Source: Culex pipiens pallens
Taxonomy: Eukaryota; Arthropoda; Insecta; Diptera; Culicidae
Assembly: GCF_016801865.2 (NCBI RefSeq)
Contig: NC_068937.1
Location: 74,209,236-74,273,235 of the forward strand
Direction of reading: 5' to 3'
DNA length: 64,000 nt
The position numbers and the translations under genes are program-made. Of this stretch, positions 32,483-43,849 are shown piece by piece. The notes under the pieces were generated by a model. That model did no database searches, had not been told where the DNA came from, and saw only the letters and a list, made by a program, of their open reading frames with translations. Each line of letters starts with the position of its first letter. Within the stretch, counting starts at the first letter, position 1.

Positions 32483-34703
32483 GCTGAAATTTATCTGAAT
32501 TTCTGAATAACCTTTCGCTTCCGGGGTCATATAGGGTCATCGCCAGTGGCTCACTCTCTGTTTCCAGCACGTAATTTCAAAAACTACGCCTGCTACTAGA
32601 CCATCAACGTGTTTAGACTCCGGTCTCCAGCAGAAGCTACTAAGAAAATCCAAAACTTCATATAAAATTCATCGAAATAAAACTATAATAATATCTACAA
32701 AACTTCGGCAAAAAATATGTACAAGAATAAAGAAGAGTTAAAAAATTATATTACATGAGGAAAGGATATCAAAAAAACCGCAACTTCAAAAAAATATCAA
32801 ACAACAGCATAACTCATCTGCTGATCTTGAACCGAATTACTGAAAAAAAATTGAGAACTGACTTTGAAAAGTTTCCTGGTAGCTGGCATCGCAAACATTC
32901 TAACAATCATAAAAAAAATCTCATCCTAAAAACATTCCCAAAAAAAATCAGCAACGACCTTCTACCTCAGTGATAAACACCAAAAAACCAAAGAGTCGCT
33001 CTATTCAAACTATCACCTTAAGTGAAAAAATTTACCGACAAATTCAACGAGTGTTCAAACCTCAGAAGAAAGTTTCCCAAGAAAACAGAACATCATAAAA
33101 TTTGTCTTAAAAAATTTTGGTCTGCTTTAAACAACAGAAAACTACCTCGGGATAACCCCAAAAAAACGTTTCCATGAAGTTTAAAACTCAAATTCACAAC
33201 AATCTCTAACATTAATTTGCATTAATTACGAAACTGTTCATGAAACAACAACACATAAAAAAAAACTGCATTGACGTACCCCTCGTCCATCCTGAATGAA
33301 CAAGTGTTCATTTTCACGTTCACCCTGTTACCAGTCTACCAGTCAACGGGATGTAAACAAAGTGCGTGTAATGAAAATTTAAGTGTCGGGAAAAAAGTGT
33401 CTATTATCGCGGAAAAAAGTGGTTTTGTGCTCGGAAAAACTGCTCTACTGGTCGAAAATCGAATAGGAAAGTGAAATTGAATGTGTCGCTAATTGTGTTT
33501 GGTTGTAAAAAAGGTATTTTTCTCTATTTTATTTTCAGGTGCAGGTTGCAGAAGGCGGCCACAAAACCTGGATGAACACGCGGACCAAAAAGAATGATAC
33601 TAAAAATAGCGCAGATGCTTGTCGGCAAAGTAGAGCTTTCGCTCACTCTGCAACGTGAACTTGCGGCACGAAGGGAAAAAATGCAATGTTTATCTACGAC
33701 TAAATACAAAAGAGAAGAGATCAAGAAGAACTGCAAAGGAGAAAAGATCGGTAAAGCAAACTGCTCTACGTAAACAAAACTACTTCATCGACCATAATCA
33801 ACACCAATTAGGAATTATGCTGATATTATGGAAGCAACTCTCTACCTCCGATGGAAAAACTTACTGCGAGGGAAAATTCAATGAAAAAAAAGGTAATTTG
33901 AGTGCTAATTAGCACAATTCACTAAATATTTACAAAAAACTAATGCCAGAATGTGTCAGTTTTAGGTGAACATCAACCTGGACCACCACTGGAGACAATT
34001 CATCGAAAAATATATACAAAATGGAAAATTTATCACCTGGAAATGGAAAAATTCTCATAAAAATGGAAATGGATGGAAAATATTTACAAAAGGAAATGAT
34101 AACAAAATGGAAAAGCTTCGAAACTTCAGCAAACAGCTGCACACTGTCCCCTGTGCAAAACCGTGAATAGTTTTCAAGTTTCCTAACAAAATTCAATAGA
34201 ATAAGTACTAAAACTAGAATTAACGTAGGTACACTACTAACTAAACTTTTACTAACTAAATTATGTCTAAATATTTACAAATTTGTACAAATTCCGTCGT
34301 TTTGGCGTGAATTTTCGATGCTGTTCGGTCAATACGATCGTTTGGTACTCGCTTTGCTTCTTTCGCCTGATTCAGGCCACGACTCATTCGATATCATCGT
34401 TTAGTCTCCCGTTAAACAGTCATGAATCGGGTTCACTACTCTGGGCCGGTCATCGACTTAACTCAATCTTATTTGTGGAATGAAAAGCTTTCCCGCGTTC
34501 AAGGGTTTCATTGATCGAATTAACCTCCCATTATCAAATCATCTGCCTCGACTGGAGTCAAAATCGGTGGATTTTTGTGGTTATAAGTTTCCCATTAATG
34601 GTATTTTTGAAAATTCGTTCATTTTCGAACTTGTGGTCACTCTTAAATGGTGATAAAAGTTACATAGCTTGTTGGGTCATAATATTTACAAATTTAGTCA
34701 AAA
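32483..34703 (-). other. Non-coding internal region of the LTR element
   Basis: About 2.2 kb of A-rich (plus-strand) sequence between the integrase remnant and the 3' LTR. ORFs are short and random-looking. No envelope-like gene is seen. Confidence 0.55.
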
Positions 34704-34857
34704 TCAGTCGGCAGATTTCAGCTTTTTCAGCTGGTCTGCGAAGTACACTCCAATTCTTTTTCCCTCGTCAGTTTCTAACTCATAGGTGTTGCTTCCTAGA
34801 ACCTTCTTCACCACGCACGGCTCGTACTTAGGGGCCAGCTTCTTACAAAACCCTGCT
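34704..34857 (-). pseudogene. C-terminal scrap of integrase
   Basis: The minus-strand frame reads FCKKLAPKYEPCVVKKVLGS then NTYELETDEGKRIGVYFADQ and ends at 34704. This is the small C-terminal DNA-binding region of Ty3/gypsy-type integrases (KLAPKY-P--V...G-NTYEL pattern). It follows gag immediately, in a different frame, so a single deletion of several kb has removed the rest of pol. It is not functional alone. Confidence 0.75.
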
Positions 34858-36231
34858 ATGAGTAGAAAGCGGCTTTGACAACTGCTTGTTGAGCCTTTCG
34901 ATGTCCGTAGCAAACTCGATGAACTTCTCGTTCCGGTGTTGTTTCCGCCCTTGGATTCTGCTCCGAATACCTTGTTCCTGGTTTGGATTCCCAAATCGAA
35001 TCCTGACCAGCTTCTCGAATGTCTCCCAATTGTCCATCTCATCGACAAACGTGAAGAACCAATCAGAGGCTGTCCCATCAAGAAACATGTGAGCGTGTCG
35101 GAAGATCTGTTCTTGAGAAATTCCCTCGCGTCTGGAAATTGTGTCCAATTTATACAGAAAATCTTCGATGCTCATGGACCTGTTGTCCCCTGAGAACCGC
35201 AACCTCCACTTCTCAATCCGGTACAGCAGATCCCGGTCATCCAACCGCTCAGCGTGTCGTCTCCGCCCACGCGAACCGTAACTGAGAAGCGAGGACAGAT
35301 CGTCATCGTCCCTTCGGTTCTTGCCTGCTTGCCCACGTTGATAAGAATCTTTTGCCGTGTCCTTGTGACGTTTCCTCGATTCAAAGTCGTCGTCATCACT
35401 CGAGTCTGTGATTGCGACCGGGGAAAACAAACCGCTGCGGCGGACTCGCAATCTCGGTTTCTCCTTCGGAATCGACCCGGTTGGATTCCCGAGGGCATTT
35501 CCGTTGCTGCCTTGAGATTGGTTTAGCTGAGATTTTTGCTGCTCGGCCATACCCGTGACCGTTACGGTCAATCCGGACAACATCCGTTCCAGATGCGCAA
35601 GGCGTCTGTCCATGTCTACCTCTTCATTTCCGGTTTCTCCACCGTTACCTCCCTTGCCACCGGTGTTGTTGTTTCCCGGCGTAAGTGGTGTACCGTATCC
35701 GCTTCCCGGTGCTGTAGTACCGTTTCCGGGTGTTCCTGAACCGCCGGCGGGGTTACCGTCTGCGCCATCCTCATTCCCTGGATCTGGATTAAGGCCAGGA
35801 TTCAACCAAAGTTTGAGCTGTCCCTGAGCCGGCGAAGGTGGTTCAATTTCAAATTTTCTCATAATCCCCTCTAGTTCCCTTACCATCTCTCTCCTTTGAG
35901 CCTTCTCCTCCTCAGACATAGCTATACAACGTTTCGTTCGGAACCAGTAATGCAACAACCGAGCCTCAATTTTTGGGGTTCGACCAGTTTTGAGCAACGC
36001 ACTGTACATCAACGCGACATGTTTCTTAATTCCGTCAATTTCTTGACCAATCATGTAGTGGGAATGGTAATTTTGCCAGTTTTTAACGTCTTTTTTGAAC
36101 AGTGTTCTCAAAAGTGTTTGTTTGCCTACCAAATCAAGAGCGTCAGTCTCCGGTGTCAGTTGGTTGCGGATCCCTAGCTCATAATCAACTTGCTCTGCAT
36201 TCAAATATTCTGCACATGGAAGCCGAGCCAT
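34843..36231 (-). CDS. gag: Gag polyprotein of the Ty3/gypsy-type element
   Basis: A 462-codon frame without a stop, beginning at ATG 36231, about 290 bp after the primer site. The first 130 residues are charged and helical. A Gly/Asn/Pro-rich linker follows at roughly 140-215 (GGSGTPGNGTTAPGSGYGTP). Next comes a basic Arg/Ser/Asp-rich part at about 265-330 (DSSDDDDFESRKRHKD). The last part is the retrotransposon capsid domain (about 335-455): WRLRFSGDNRSMSIEDFLYK, FRHAHMFLDGTASDWFFTFV and FEKLVRIRFGNPNQEQGIRS. Gag forms the particle that packages element RNA. No CCHC zinc knuckle is present because the frame is cut at LNKQLSK, where the pol deletion begins; the last nine residues (PLSTHSRVL) are out-of-frame readthrough. 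The capsid itself looks intact. Confidence 0.85.
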   Translation of the reverse strand: MARLPCAEYLNAEQVDYELGIRNQLTPETDALDLVGKQTLLRTLFKKDVKNWQNYHSHYMIGQEIDGIKKHVALMYSALLKTGRTPKIEARLLHYWFRTKRCIAMSEEEKAQRREMVRELEGIMRKFEIEPPSPAQGQLKLWLNPGLNPDPGNEDGADGNPAGGSGTPGNGTTAPGSGYGTPLTPGNNNTGGKGGNGGETGNEEVDMDRRLAHLERMLSGLTVTVTGMAEQQKSQLNQSQGSNGNALGNPTGSIPKEKPRLRVRRSGLFSPVAITDSSDDDDFESRKRHKDTAKDSYQRGQAGKNRRDDDDLSSLLSYGSRGRRRHAERLDDRDLLYRIEKWRLRFSGDNRSMSIEDFLYKLDTISRREGISQEQIFRHAHMFLDGTASDWFFTFVDEMDNWETFEKLVRIRFGNPNQEQGIRSRIQGRKQHRNEKFIEFATDIERLNKQLSKPLSTHSRVL

Positions 36232-36517
36232 TTTGAAAATATTATTATTTAAATGGAATGAAGCAGCAAAAAAAAAATCTTAAAATCTACAAATTTCTAA
36301 AGCTACAAAATTATTAAAACTACAAAAAAGGGGAAGAATTAATGAAACCAAATAAATTTGCCTCAAAAACTTCAGAAAAATCTAAAACTACAAATTATTT
36401 ACAAGAAAAAATTTACGCAAAAGTTCATCAAATTGCGAGAACTCAAAAAAAAATCAATCAAAAGAAAAATGTTCAGAAAAAATCAATTCGCTTAAGAAAA
36501 TTTACGTGCCAAATCTT

Positions 36518-36528
36518 GTTGGGCGCCA
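36518..36528 (-). promoter_or_regulatory. Primer binding site (tRNA-Lys type)
   Basis: On the minus strand, two bases after the 5' LTR, TGGCGCCCAAC is complementary to the 3' end of an insect tRNA-Lys including CCA (established knowledge of that tRNA's 3' end). It fixes the element's orientation. Confidence 0.8.
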
Positions 36529-36530
36529 AA

Positions 36531-38442
36531 TGTAACCGGAGGCGGTCGGTCGGATCGCATTGGCGTAATTAAACGAATGGCTTAAGCGCCACTCCCAAAG
36601 GGAGACCATTCATCATGTGCTGCTTTGCCCAGCTATGAGACCCTGCCACAGGGCGGGTGTATCCTTGATGCCAAAATTTGCGATTGAGAACGATCCGACT
36701 CATCCGAGAACTCGGCGGTTAGCCGAGGCGCTACAAACGGAAGAAAAAGATCGCAAACTAAAAAAAATACTTCAGATCTAGAAAACAAAAGATTGTACTT
36801 GCCCCGTTCTTATCATCACAGGTAGAAAATCTCCCCAATCAAATTTCCCCAGAACGCTTCAGAAGCCAGAATGGCGGAACCAAACAGAAAACTACCGCGA
36901 AAGTCGTGAAAAGATGCCTCAGAAAACATTAGAAAAAACCACAAAATTACTCCAGAAACTCAAAAAAACGTATATTCAGGTTCGCATAATTTATTCAATA
37001 CAAAAAAATACTTCGGGCCCTACGAGATTCGATCCACAGATCTTCAGCATGCTAGTCCTACACGGTACCTCGGTACCACTCGAGTTTTTCTGTCTCTCTA
37101 CCTGTTCATTTGCAGTGCACTGCTTGGCTAGGGTGTGCGTTGGCTTGGGGGGCGAAATTCATTTGGGATCGCTATAATTCATTCACTGGGGGCTTGCGAT
37201 CACGCAACATAACATGGGGGTGGCTTATGTTGCCCACGGGGTTGGCGGAAAAAGAACTGGCCAACGATCGATCATGCGCATGTCGGGGGAAAAAGTACTT
37301 ACACGACCATGGTTTTACGTGTTGGTTGGCGATCCGGCGATCAGGTGGTGGCGCGCTTACAGCTTCGGCTACGGCGAGATGGTTCCGCCGGCGGCTAACA
37401 GCAGACGGGTTGGCACTAACGACGGGTGCTCAGCATCACTTCCGGTGTGCGGGGGCGCACAGGTGTGCAGCTAGGATGCTGCGATGATAGCGTCGGTTGC
37501 GACGACGGCGCGGATGCGCGCGGGAACTTGGTGGTGTACCTAGGCCTCCACGAGGCCGTCCCGGTTCGGTCGGTTGGTGGTCGAGGGTTCGACCGCGGCG
37601 TGTGTTGACGGACGCCGCCCAGCTCGTATGTTGACGGACGAGCTGCTTGGGGGTTCACCCCGGAACTTTGACCCCTTGATGGAGTCCAGAAGCGCTGGGT
37701 TGTCGGTTGGAGTGGTCGCTCTGCTACGGATGATGCCGGTTGCCACCTGTGCCGAGAAGATCGCCCAACCAATTCCCCAAAAATTAGCCAACGCACTTAG
37801 GTAACCTCAATAAACTACGTTACCTGGAGTTTCAGGGTTTCAATCTGGTTCGCCACTACCCTACTCCTAATTCTACCACTAGCCGCGAGATCTAAAATAA
37901 AATTGCAGAATTAACCTCTGCCACTGAGACACTTCCACGACTTTAAACTACCTAACTCAAACGATTCCAAAACGGTCCTTCGACCACTCCTGCTTCCTCC
38001 ACGATCAGGGTAAAAGTGACCGAGTCGAAGTCCTAGAACCCTCAGTAGAGGTGCAATTAGAACAACTTCGGTTCTCTAGAACTCGAGCAACATTACAATT
38101 GCAATAATTGCGCGAGTTTAGCCGAAGCATCTCTTAAGAATTTGCAATCTCTGACTGCCGAACTGGAGTGCATCGACCTCCCGTTCGAGTCAAAAAAGTG
38201 CTCTTGTCGCAAACTTTAGCATCTGAAGATTCTTCCTTCTTGTGCGGATCTCATAACAGGTCAAGGCAAAGTATTTTGAAAGTCTCCCATAAGGGGTGGC
38301 GCTCAACCCATGACATAATTAGGTCGAGGCGTAGCGCGAGAAGATAAGCCAACCATAATTATGGCACGCTAAAATATTGGCGAATTCATCTTTTCTGTCT
38401 GCCGTTCTTGCGGCAGAGGGTTGTACTGATGGTACTGCTACA
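36531..38442 (-). repeat. 5' LTR (by element orientation)
   Basis: 1912-bp partner of the LTR at 30489-32397. The GC-rich part and short internal duplications are the same. Its outer boundary ...TGCTACA is followed by the CCCT target duplication at 38443. Transcription of the element would start in this LTR on the minus strand; I cannot locate a TATA box with confidence. Confidence 0.92.
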
Positions 38443-38690
38443 CCCTATTTATTTTTTGAATTTGACCTCACCATCGTATTCCCCGTCCGATTTTACATAA
38501 GAATCACTTATCGACAAAAAGGAATATGTTTCGTTCAAGAGATATCGAATTTTAAAGTTTCAAGTATTTGAGATTACCTAAATTAGCTTTATTCGCCGCA
38601 TCTGCTAGAAGCACTCGGGCGCGCTGATCAATAACTGCTACCTGGTTATTTATTGAAATAAGATTTCATCCCAAATAATCATTAGCAAAT

Positions 38691-39659
38691 TAGACAAAAA
38701 TTGAATGTACACCACTGTAGGAAACTGCTGTATAATCTTGAATAAAAAAAAACACACGACACGCAATACAGGGCAGAATGAAATTCCCGCAGAGCTAGCA
38801 GCACTTAAGAAAAAGTGTACGATACATTATCGTGTTAAAAATTATGAATTAAAATGAATAAAACTCTCGTAAAGCATGATTATGATTAACACCTAAACTC
38901 CCCAGCTCGAGAAAAGGATTTTCCATATAAATTCCCCCGTTTCTCAAGCATGGGAGTTTGGGTGTTAAGGAGGAGGATTTCTGGAGTGTATAAATGTGAA
39001 CAATATAAGAAAATCACAAAGATTAATCTGATTTATTATCTGCTTAAGATCAAATTCAGTTGTGTTGATTTCGACACCGTCCGAACAATAATCTTTTTTT
39101 TTTGTTTGTCAATCATTTCGAAATCTTGGAAGACGATACAGCTGCTGTATCAGAAGTATATGGTTTTGTTTTTGAAATTAAATGTACCAGAATTGAAAAA
39201 AAAATCATCAATTATTCAGATGAAACTGGCTCACAATATAATAATCGGTTTAATATGATCAATATTTCAAACCGTAAGGCAGATTTTGGGGCTTTTGCTG
39301 AATGGCACTATTTCGCTACCGCACATGGCAAAAGCTCTAGAACCCATGAGAATTATTTCATCTATTACAGCCAGCTCTACATTTGTTAATAAAAGAAGAA
39401 ATAAAAGAAATAATGTGATAAAGTGGGAAGAAATGTGGAATTAGGAAAAATATGAAAATTGTATTGTAAAAACTCTGTAGTATTTGCAAATAAATATAAA
39501 ACTTAAAATTTTACTTAATATGGTTCAATGACACTGAGTTCAGGAAAAACAGTGCATAGAACAGTGCATTAAAAATTACCCAATAAATATTCCTTAAACC
39601 AAAAATAGATTGTTCAAGGTATTGATTATCTCAAAATCGTATAAAATTATAAAAATAAT
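38691..39659 (+). pseudogene. Centre of FB2 with a degenerate transposon-like frame
   Basis: Mostly AT-rich. A plus-strand frame at 39102-39389 contains FEILEDDTAAVSEVYGFVFE and, later, EWHYFATAHGKSS. The W-H-[FY]-F-A-T-x-H-G-K wording is one I associate with uncharacterised, transposon-linked proteins in insects and other invertebrates, but I cannot name the family. The frame lacks continuation beyond the motif and has no convincing start. An overlapping frame (38950-39258) looks random. Probably a relic of the autonomous ancestor's protein or of an earlier insertion. Confidence 0.3.
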
Positions 39660-40369
39660 TCATCTTACAGAACACCAGGTAGTAATTATTGATCAGCACG
39701 ACAGAGTGCTTCTAGCAGATGCGGCGAGTGTAGCTGATGTAGGTAATCTCAAATACTTAAAACTTTAAAATTCGATATCTCTTGAACGAAACATATTCCT
39801 TTTTGTCGATAAGTGATTCTTATGTAAAATCGGACGGGGAATACGATGGTGAGGTCAAATTCAAAAAATAAATAGGGCTGTTTTGAGATACGGCCATTTA
39901 AAGTTTTCAATTGCGCAATACAGGTAGAAAAAATATGTTAATCTAAATTTTGATCACGGAAATGGATTCTACGTCCAATTTTCTTCAAAATTGAGTCTAA
40001 GACCGACCCTCTAAGATTTGTGGTTCCTGAGTTATCGTCGTTTGAAGATAGGGGTTTTGCTCAAAAAACGCCAAAAAGTCGATTTTTTGGGAGGGTACAA
40101 AAATGGAGGGGGGAGTCCGATTTGGATGAAATTCGGGATTTTTGCATGTTTTGGTAGTCTCAACAGCTCTGCCAAATTTGAGCAGAATCTGAGATGGTAA
40201 TTTTCAAATGGTGTTCCGCTTCAGATGGAATGACCCATATTTAAGTGAAAATTTTGCAAATAGGAAATTTGATCGAAGTATTCTCTACAATAATTTAATA
40301 TATATTTCTTTTATTTATTCGAGTATTCAAAATAATTGATAAATTTTGTGTAAGGCATGAATTATAGTG

Positions 40370-40580
40370 TTTCAAATAAATCAAGTATCTCAAGTAATTC
40401 AAGTATTTCAAGTATTTTAAGTATTTCTTGCGTTTCAGGTATTTAAAATTACAAGAATATCAATAATTTCTGGTATTTTACAAAATTGAAGCATTTCCAA
40501 AATTTCAAGTATTAAAAATATTTTAATTATTTCAAGCATTTCTGGTGTTTTAAGTATTTGAAGTATTTGCTTCAACATTT
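40370..40580. repeat. Degenerate TTTCAAGTA simple repeat
   Basis: Irregular 9-10-bp units such as TTTCAAGTAT and TTTTAAGTAT. It precedes the octanucleotide satellite by about 150 bp. Confidence 0.7.
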
Positions 40581-40730
40581 GAATTATTTGATGAATGAAA
40601 AAATATTTTAAATTTTATAAACTGAAAGTATCATTATTCTTACTTTTGAAGGGTAATGCAAATATTTTTTTTAATGGAAACCAACCAAAGATAAACATAG
40701 CTTAAAAAAAAATAAGCCGTGCTTTTTAAA

Positions 40731-43700
40731 TTTTTGTATTTTTGTATTTTTGTATTTTTGTATTTTTGTATTTTTGTATTTTTGTATTTTTGTATTTTTG
40801 TATTTTTGTATTTTTGTATTTTTGTATTTTTGTATTTTTGTATTTTTGTATTTTTGTATTTTTGTATTTTTGTATTTTTGTATTTTTGTATTTTTGTATT
40901 TTTGTATTTTTGTATTTTTGTATTTTTGTATTTTTGTATTTTTGTATTTTTGTATTTTTGTATTTTTGTATTTTTGTATTTTTGTATTTTTGTATTTTTG
41001 TATTTTTGTATTTTTGTATTATTGTATTTTTGTATTATTGTATTTTTGTATTTTTGTATTTTTGTATTTTTGTATTTTTGTATTTTTGTATTTTTGTATT
41101 TTTGTATTTTTGTATTTTTGTATTTTTGTATTTTTGTATTTTTGTATTTTTGTATTTTTGTATTTTTGTATTTTTGTATTTTTGTATTTTTGTATTTTTG
41201 TATTTTTGTATTTTTGTATTTTTGTATTTTTGTATTTTGTATTTTTGTATTTTTGTATTTTTGTATTTTTGTATTTTTGTATTTTTGTATTTTTGTATTT
41301 TGTATTTTTGTATTTTTGTATTTTTGTATTTTGTATTTTTGTATTTTTGTATTTTTGTATTTTTGTATTTTTGTATTTTGTATTTTTGTATTTTTGTATT
41401 TTTGTATTTTTGTATTTTTGTATTTTTGTATTTTTGTATTTTTGTATTTTTGTATTTTTGTATTTTTGTATTTTTGTATTTTTGTATTTTGTATTTTGTA
41501 TTTTTGTATTTTTGTATTTTTGTATTTTTGTATTTTTGTATTTTTGTATTTTTGTATTTTTGTATTTTTGTATTTTTGTATTTTTGTATTTTTGTATTTT
41601 TGTATTTTTGTATTTTTGTATTTTTGTATTTTTGTATTTTTGTATTTTTGTATTTTTGTATTTTTGTATTTTTGTATTTTGTATTTTTGTATTTTTGTAT
41701 TTTTGTATTTTTGTATTTTTGTATTTTTGTATTTTTGTATTTTTGTAATTTTGTATTTTTGTATTTTTGTATTTTTGTATTTTTGTATTTTTGTATTTTT
41801 GTATTTTTGTATTTTGTATTTTGTATTTTTGTATTTTTGTATTTTTGTATTTTGTATTTTTGTATTTTTGTATTTTTGTATTTTTGTATTTTTGTATTTT
41901 TGTATTTTTGTATTTTTGTATTTTTGTATTTTTGTATTTTTGTATTTTTGTATTTTGTATTTTTGTATTTTTGTATTTTTGTATTTTTGTATTTTTGTAT
42001 TTTTGTATTTTTGTATTTTTGTATTTTTGTATTTTTGTATTTTTGTATTTTTGTATTTTTGTATTTTTGTATTTTTGTATTTTTGTATTTTTGTATTTTT
42101 GTATTTTTGTATTTTTGTATTTTTTGTATTTTTGTATTTTTGTATTTTTGTATTTTTGTATTTTTGTATTTTTGTATTTTTGTATTTTTGTATTTTTGTA
42201 TTTTTGTATTTTTGTATTTTTGTATTTTTGTATTTTTGTATTTTTGTATTTTTGTATTTTTGTATTTTTGTATTTTTGTATTTTTGTATTTTTGTATTTT
42301 TGTATTTTTGTATTTTTGTATTTTTGTATTTTTGTATTTTTGTATTTTTGTATTTTTGTATTTTTGTATTTTTGTATTTTTGTATTTTTGTATTTTTGTA
42401 TTTTTGTATTTTTGTATTTTTGTATTTTTGTATTTTTGTATTTTTGTATTTTTGTATTTTTGTATTTTTGTATTTTTGTATTTTTGTATTTTTGTATTTT
42501 TGTATTTTTGTATTTTTGTATTTTGTATTTTTGTATTTTTGTATTTTTGTATTTTTGTATTTTTGTATTTTTGTATTTTTGTATTTTTGTATTTTGTATT
42601 TTTGTATTTTTGTATTTTTGTATTTTTGTATTTTTGTATTTTTGTATTTTTGTATTTTTGTATTTTTGTATTTTTGTATTTTTGTATTTTTGTATTTTTG
42701 TATTTTTGTATTTTTGTATTTTTGTATTTTTGTATTTTTGTATTTTTGTATTTTTGTATTTTTGTATTTTTGTATTTTTGTATTTTTGTATTTTTGTATT
42801 TTTGTATTTTTGTATTTTTGTATTTTTGTATTTTTGTATTTTTGTATTTTTGTATTTTTGTATTTTTGTATTTTTGTATTTTTGTATTTTTGTATTTTTG
42901 TATTTTTGTATTTTTGTATTTTTGTATTTTTGTATTTTTGTATTTTTGTATTTTTGTATTTTTGTATTTTTGTATTTTTGTATTTTTGTATTTTTGTATT
43001 TTTGTATTTTTGTATTTTTGTATTTTTGTATTTTTGTATTTTTGTATTTTTGTATTTTTGTATTTTTGTATTTTTGTATTTTTGTATTTTTGTATTTTTG
43101 TATTTTTGTATTTTTGTATTTTTGTATTTTTGTATTTTTGTATTTTTGTATTTTTGTATTTTTGTATTTTTGTATTTTTGTATTTTTGTATTTTTGTATT
43201 TTTGTATTTTTGTATTTTTGTATTTTTGTATTTTTGTATTTTTGTATTTTTGTATTTTTGTATTTTTGTATTTTTGTATTTTTGTATTTTTGTATTTTTG
43301 TATTTTTGTATTTTTGTATTTTTGTATTTTTGTATTTTTGTATTTTTGTATTTTTGTATTTTTGTATTTTTGTATTTTTGTATTTTTGTATTTTTGTATT
43401 TTTGTATTTTTGTATTTTTGTATTTTGTATTTTTGTATTTTTGTATTTTTGTATTTTTGTATTTTTGTATTTTTGTATTTTTGTATTTTTGTATTTTTGT
43501 ATTTTTGTATTTTTGTATTTTTGTATTTTTGTATTTTTGTATTTTTGTATTTTTGTATTTTTGTATTTTTGTATTTTTGTATTTTTGTATTTTTGTATTT
43601 TTGTATTTTTGTATTTTTGTATTTTTGTATTTTTGTATTTTTGTATTTTTGTATTTTTGTATTTTTGTATTTTTGTATTTTTGTATTTTTGTATTTTTGT

Positions 43701-43795
43701 ATTTTTGTATTTTTGTATTTTTGTATTTTTGTATTTTTGTATTTTTGTATTTTTGTATTTTTGTATTTTTGTATTTTTGTATTTTTGTATTTTTG
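40731..43795. repeat. (TATTTTTG)n octanucleotide satellite, about 3.06 kb
   Basis: About 383 units of TATTTTTG, interrupted by 7-bp units (TATTTTG), one 9-bp unit and rare substitutions (TATTATTG near 41025, TAATTTTG near 41746). Because 8 is not a multiple of 3 and the unit has no stop in the relevant frames, long pseudo-ORFs appear on both strands (FCIFVFLY and NTKIQKYK repeats). These are not genes. Interruptions cluster in the left half; 42600-43420 is almost pure. Confidence 0.97.
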
Positions 43796-43849
43796 ATTTG
43801 TATTTGGGCCATTACATCTTTACAAATTGTAATACTTTTTAATTTGAAG

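Larger units (their letters stand above)
30489..38442 (-). mobile_element. Ty3/gypsy-type LTR retrotransposon, pol deleted, minus strand
   Basis: Two direct repeats beginning TGTAACCGGAGGCGG and ending GGTACTGCTACA (1909 and 1912 bp) enclose 4133 bp. The target is CCCT, duplicated at 30485-30488 and 38443-38446. The intact site CAGCCCTATTT is readable in the opposite FB2 arm near 39870-39890. Inside, on the minus strand: a tRNA-Lys-type primer site, gag, a tiny piece of integrase, then about 2.3 kb of non-coding DNA. Protease, RT, RNase H and most of integrase are absent, so it would need an autonomous relative. LTR differences are few (about seven substitutions and one 3-bp indel by eye), so it is young. 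Confidence 0.92.
30116..40236. mobile_element. Foldback element FB2, split by an LTR retrotransposon
   Basis: It starts GGGTCATTCCACCTGAAG and ends CAGATGGAATGACCC, flanked by ATAT on both sides (30112-30115, 40237-40240). The left arm runs 30116-30488 and, after the LTR element, 38443-about 38690. The right arm is about 39660-40236. Modules such as CTCAACAGCTCTGCCAAATT and GGTCGGTCTTAGACTC (or complements) occur in both. The roughly 1-kb centre is AT-rich with small ORFs. Confidence 0.8.
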
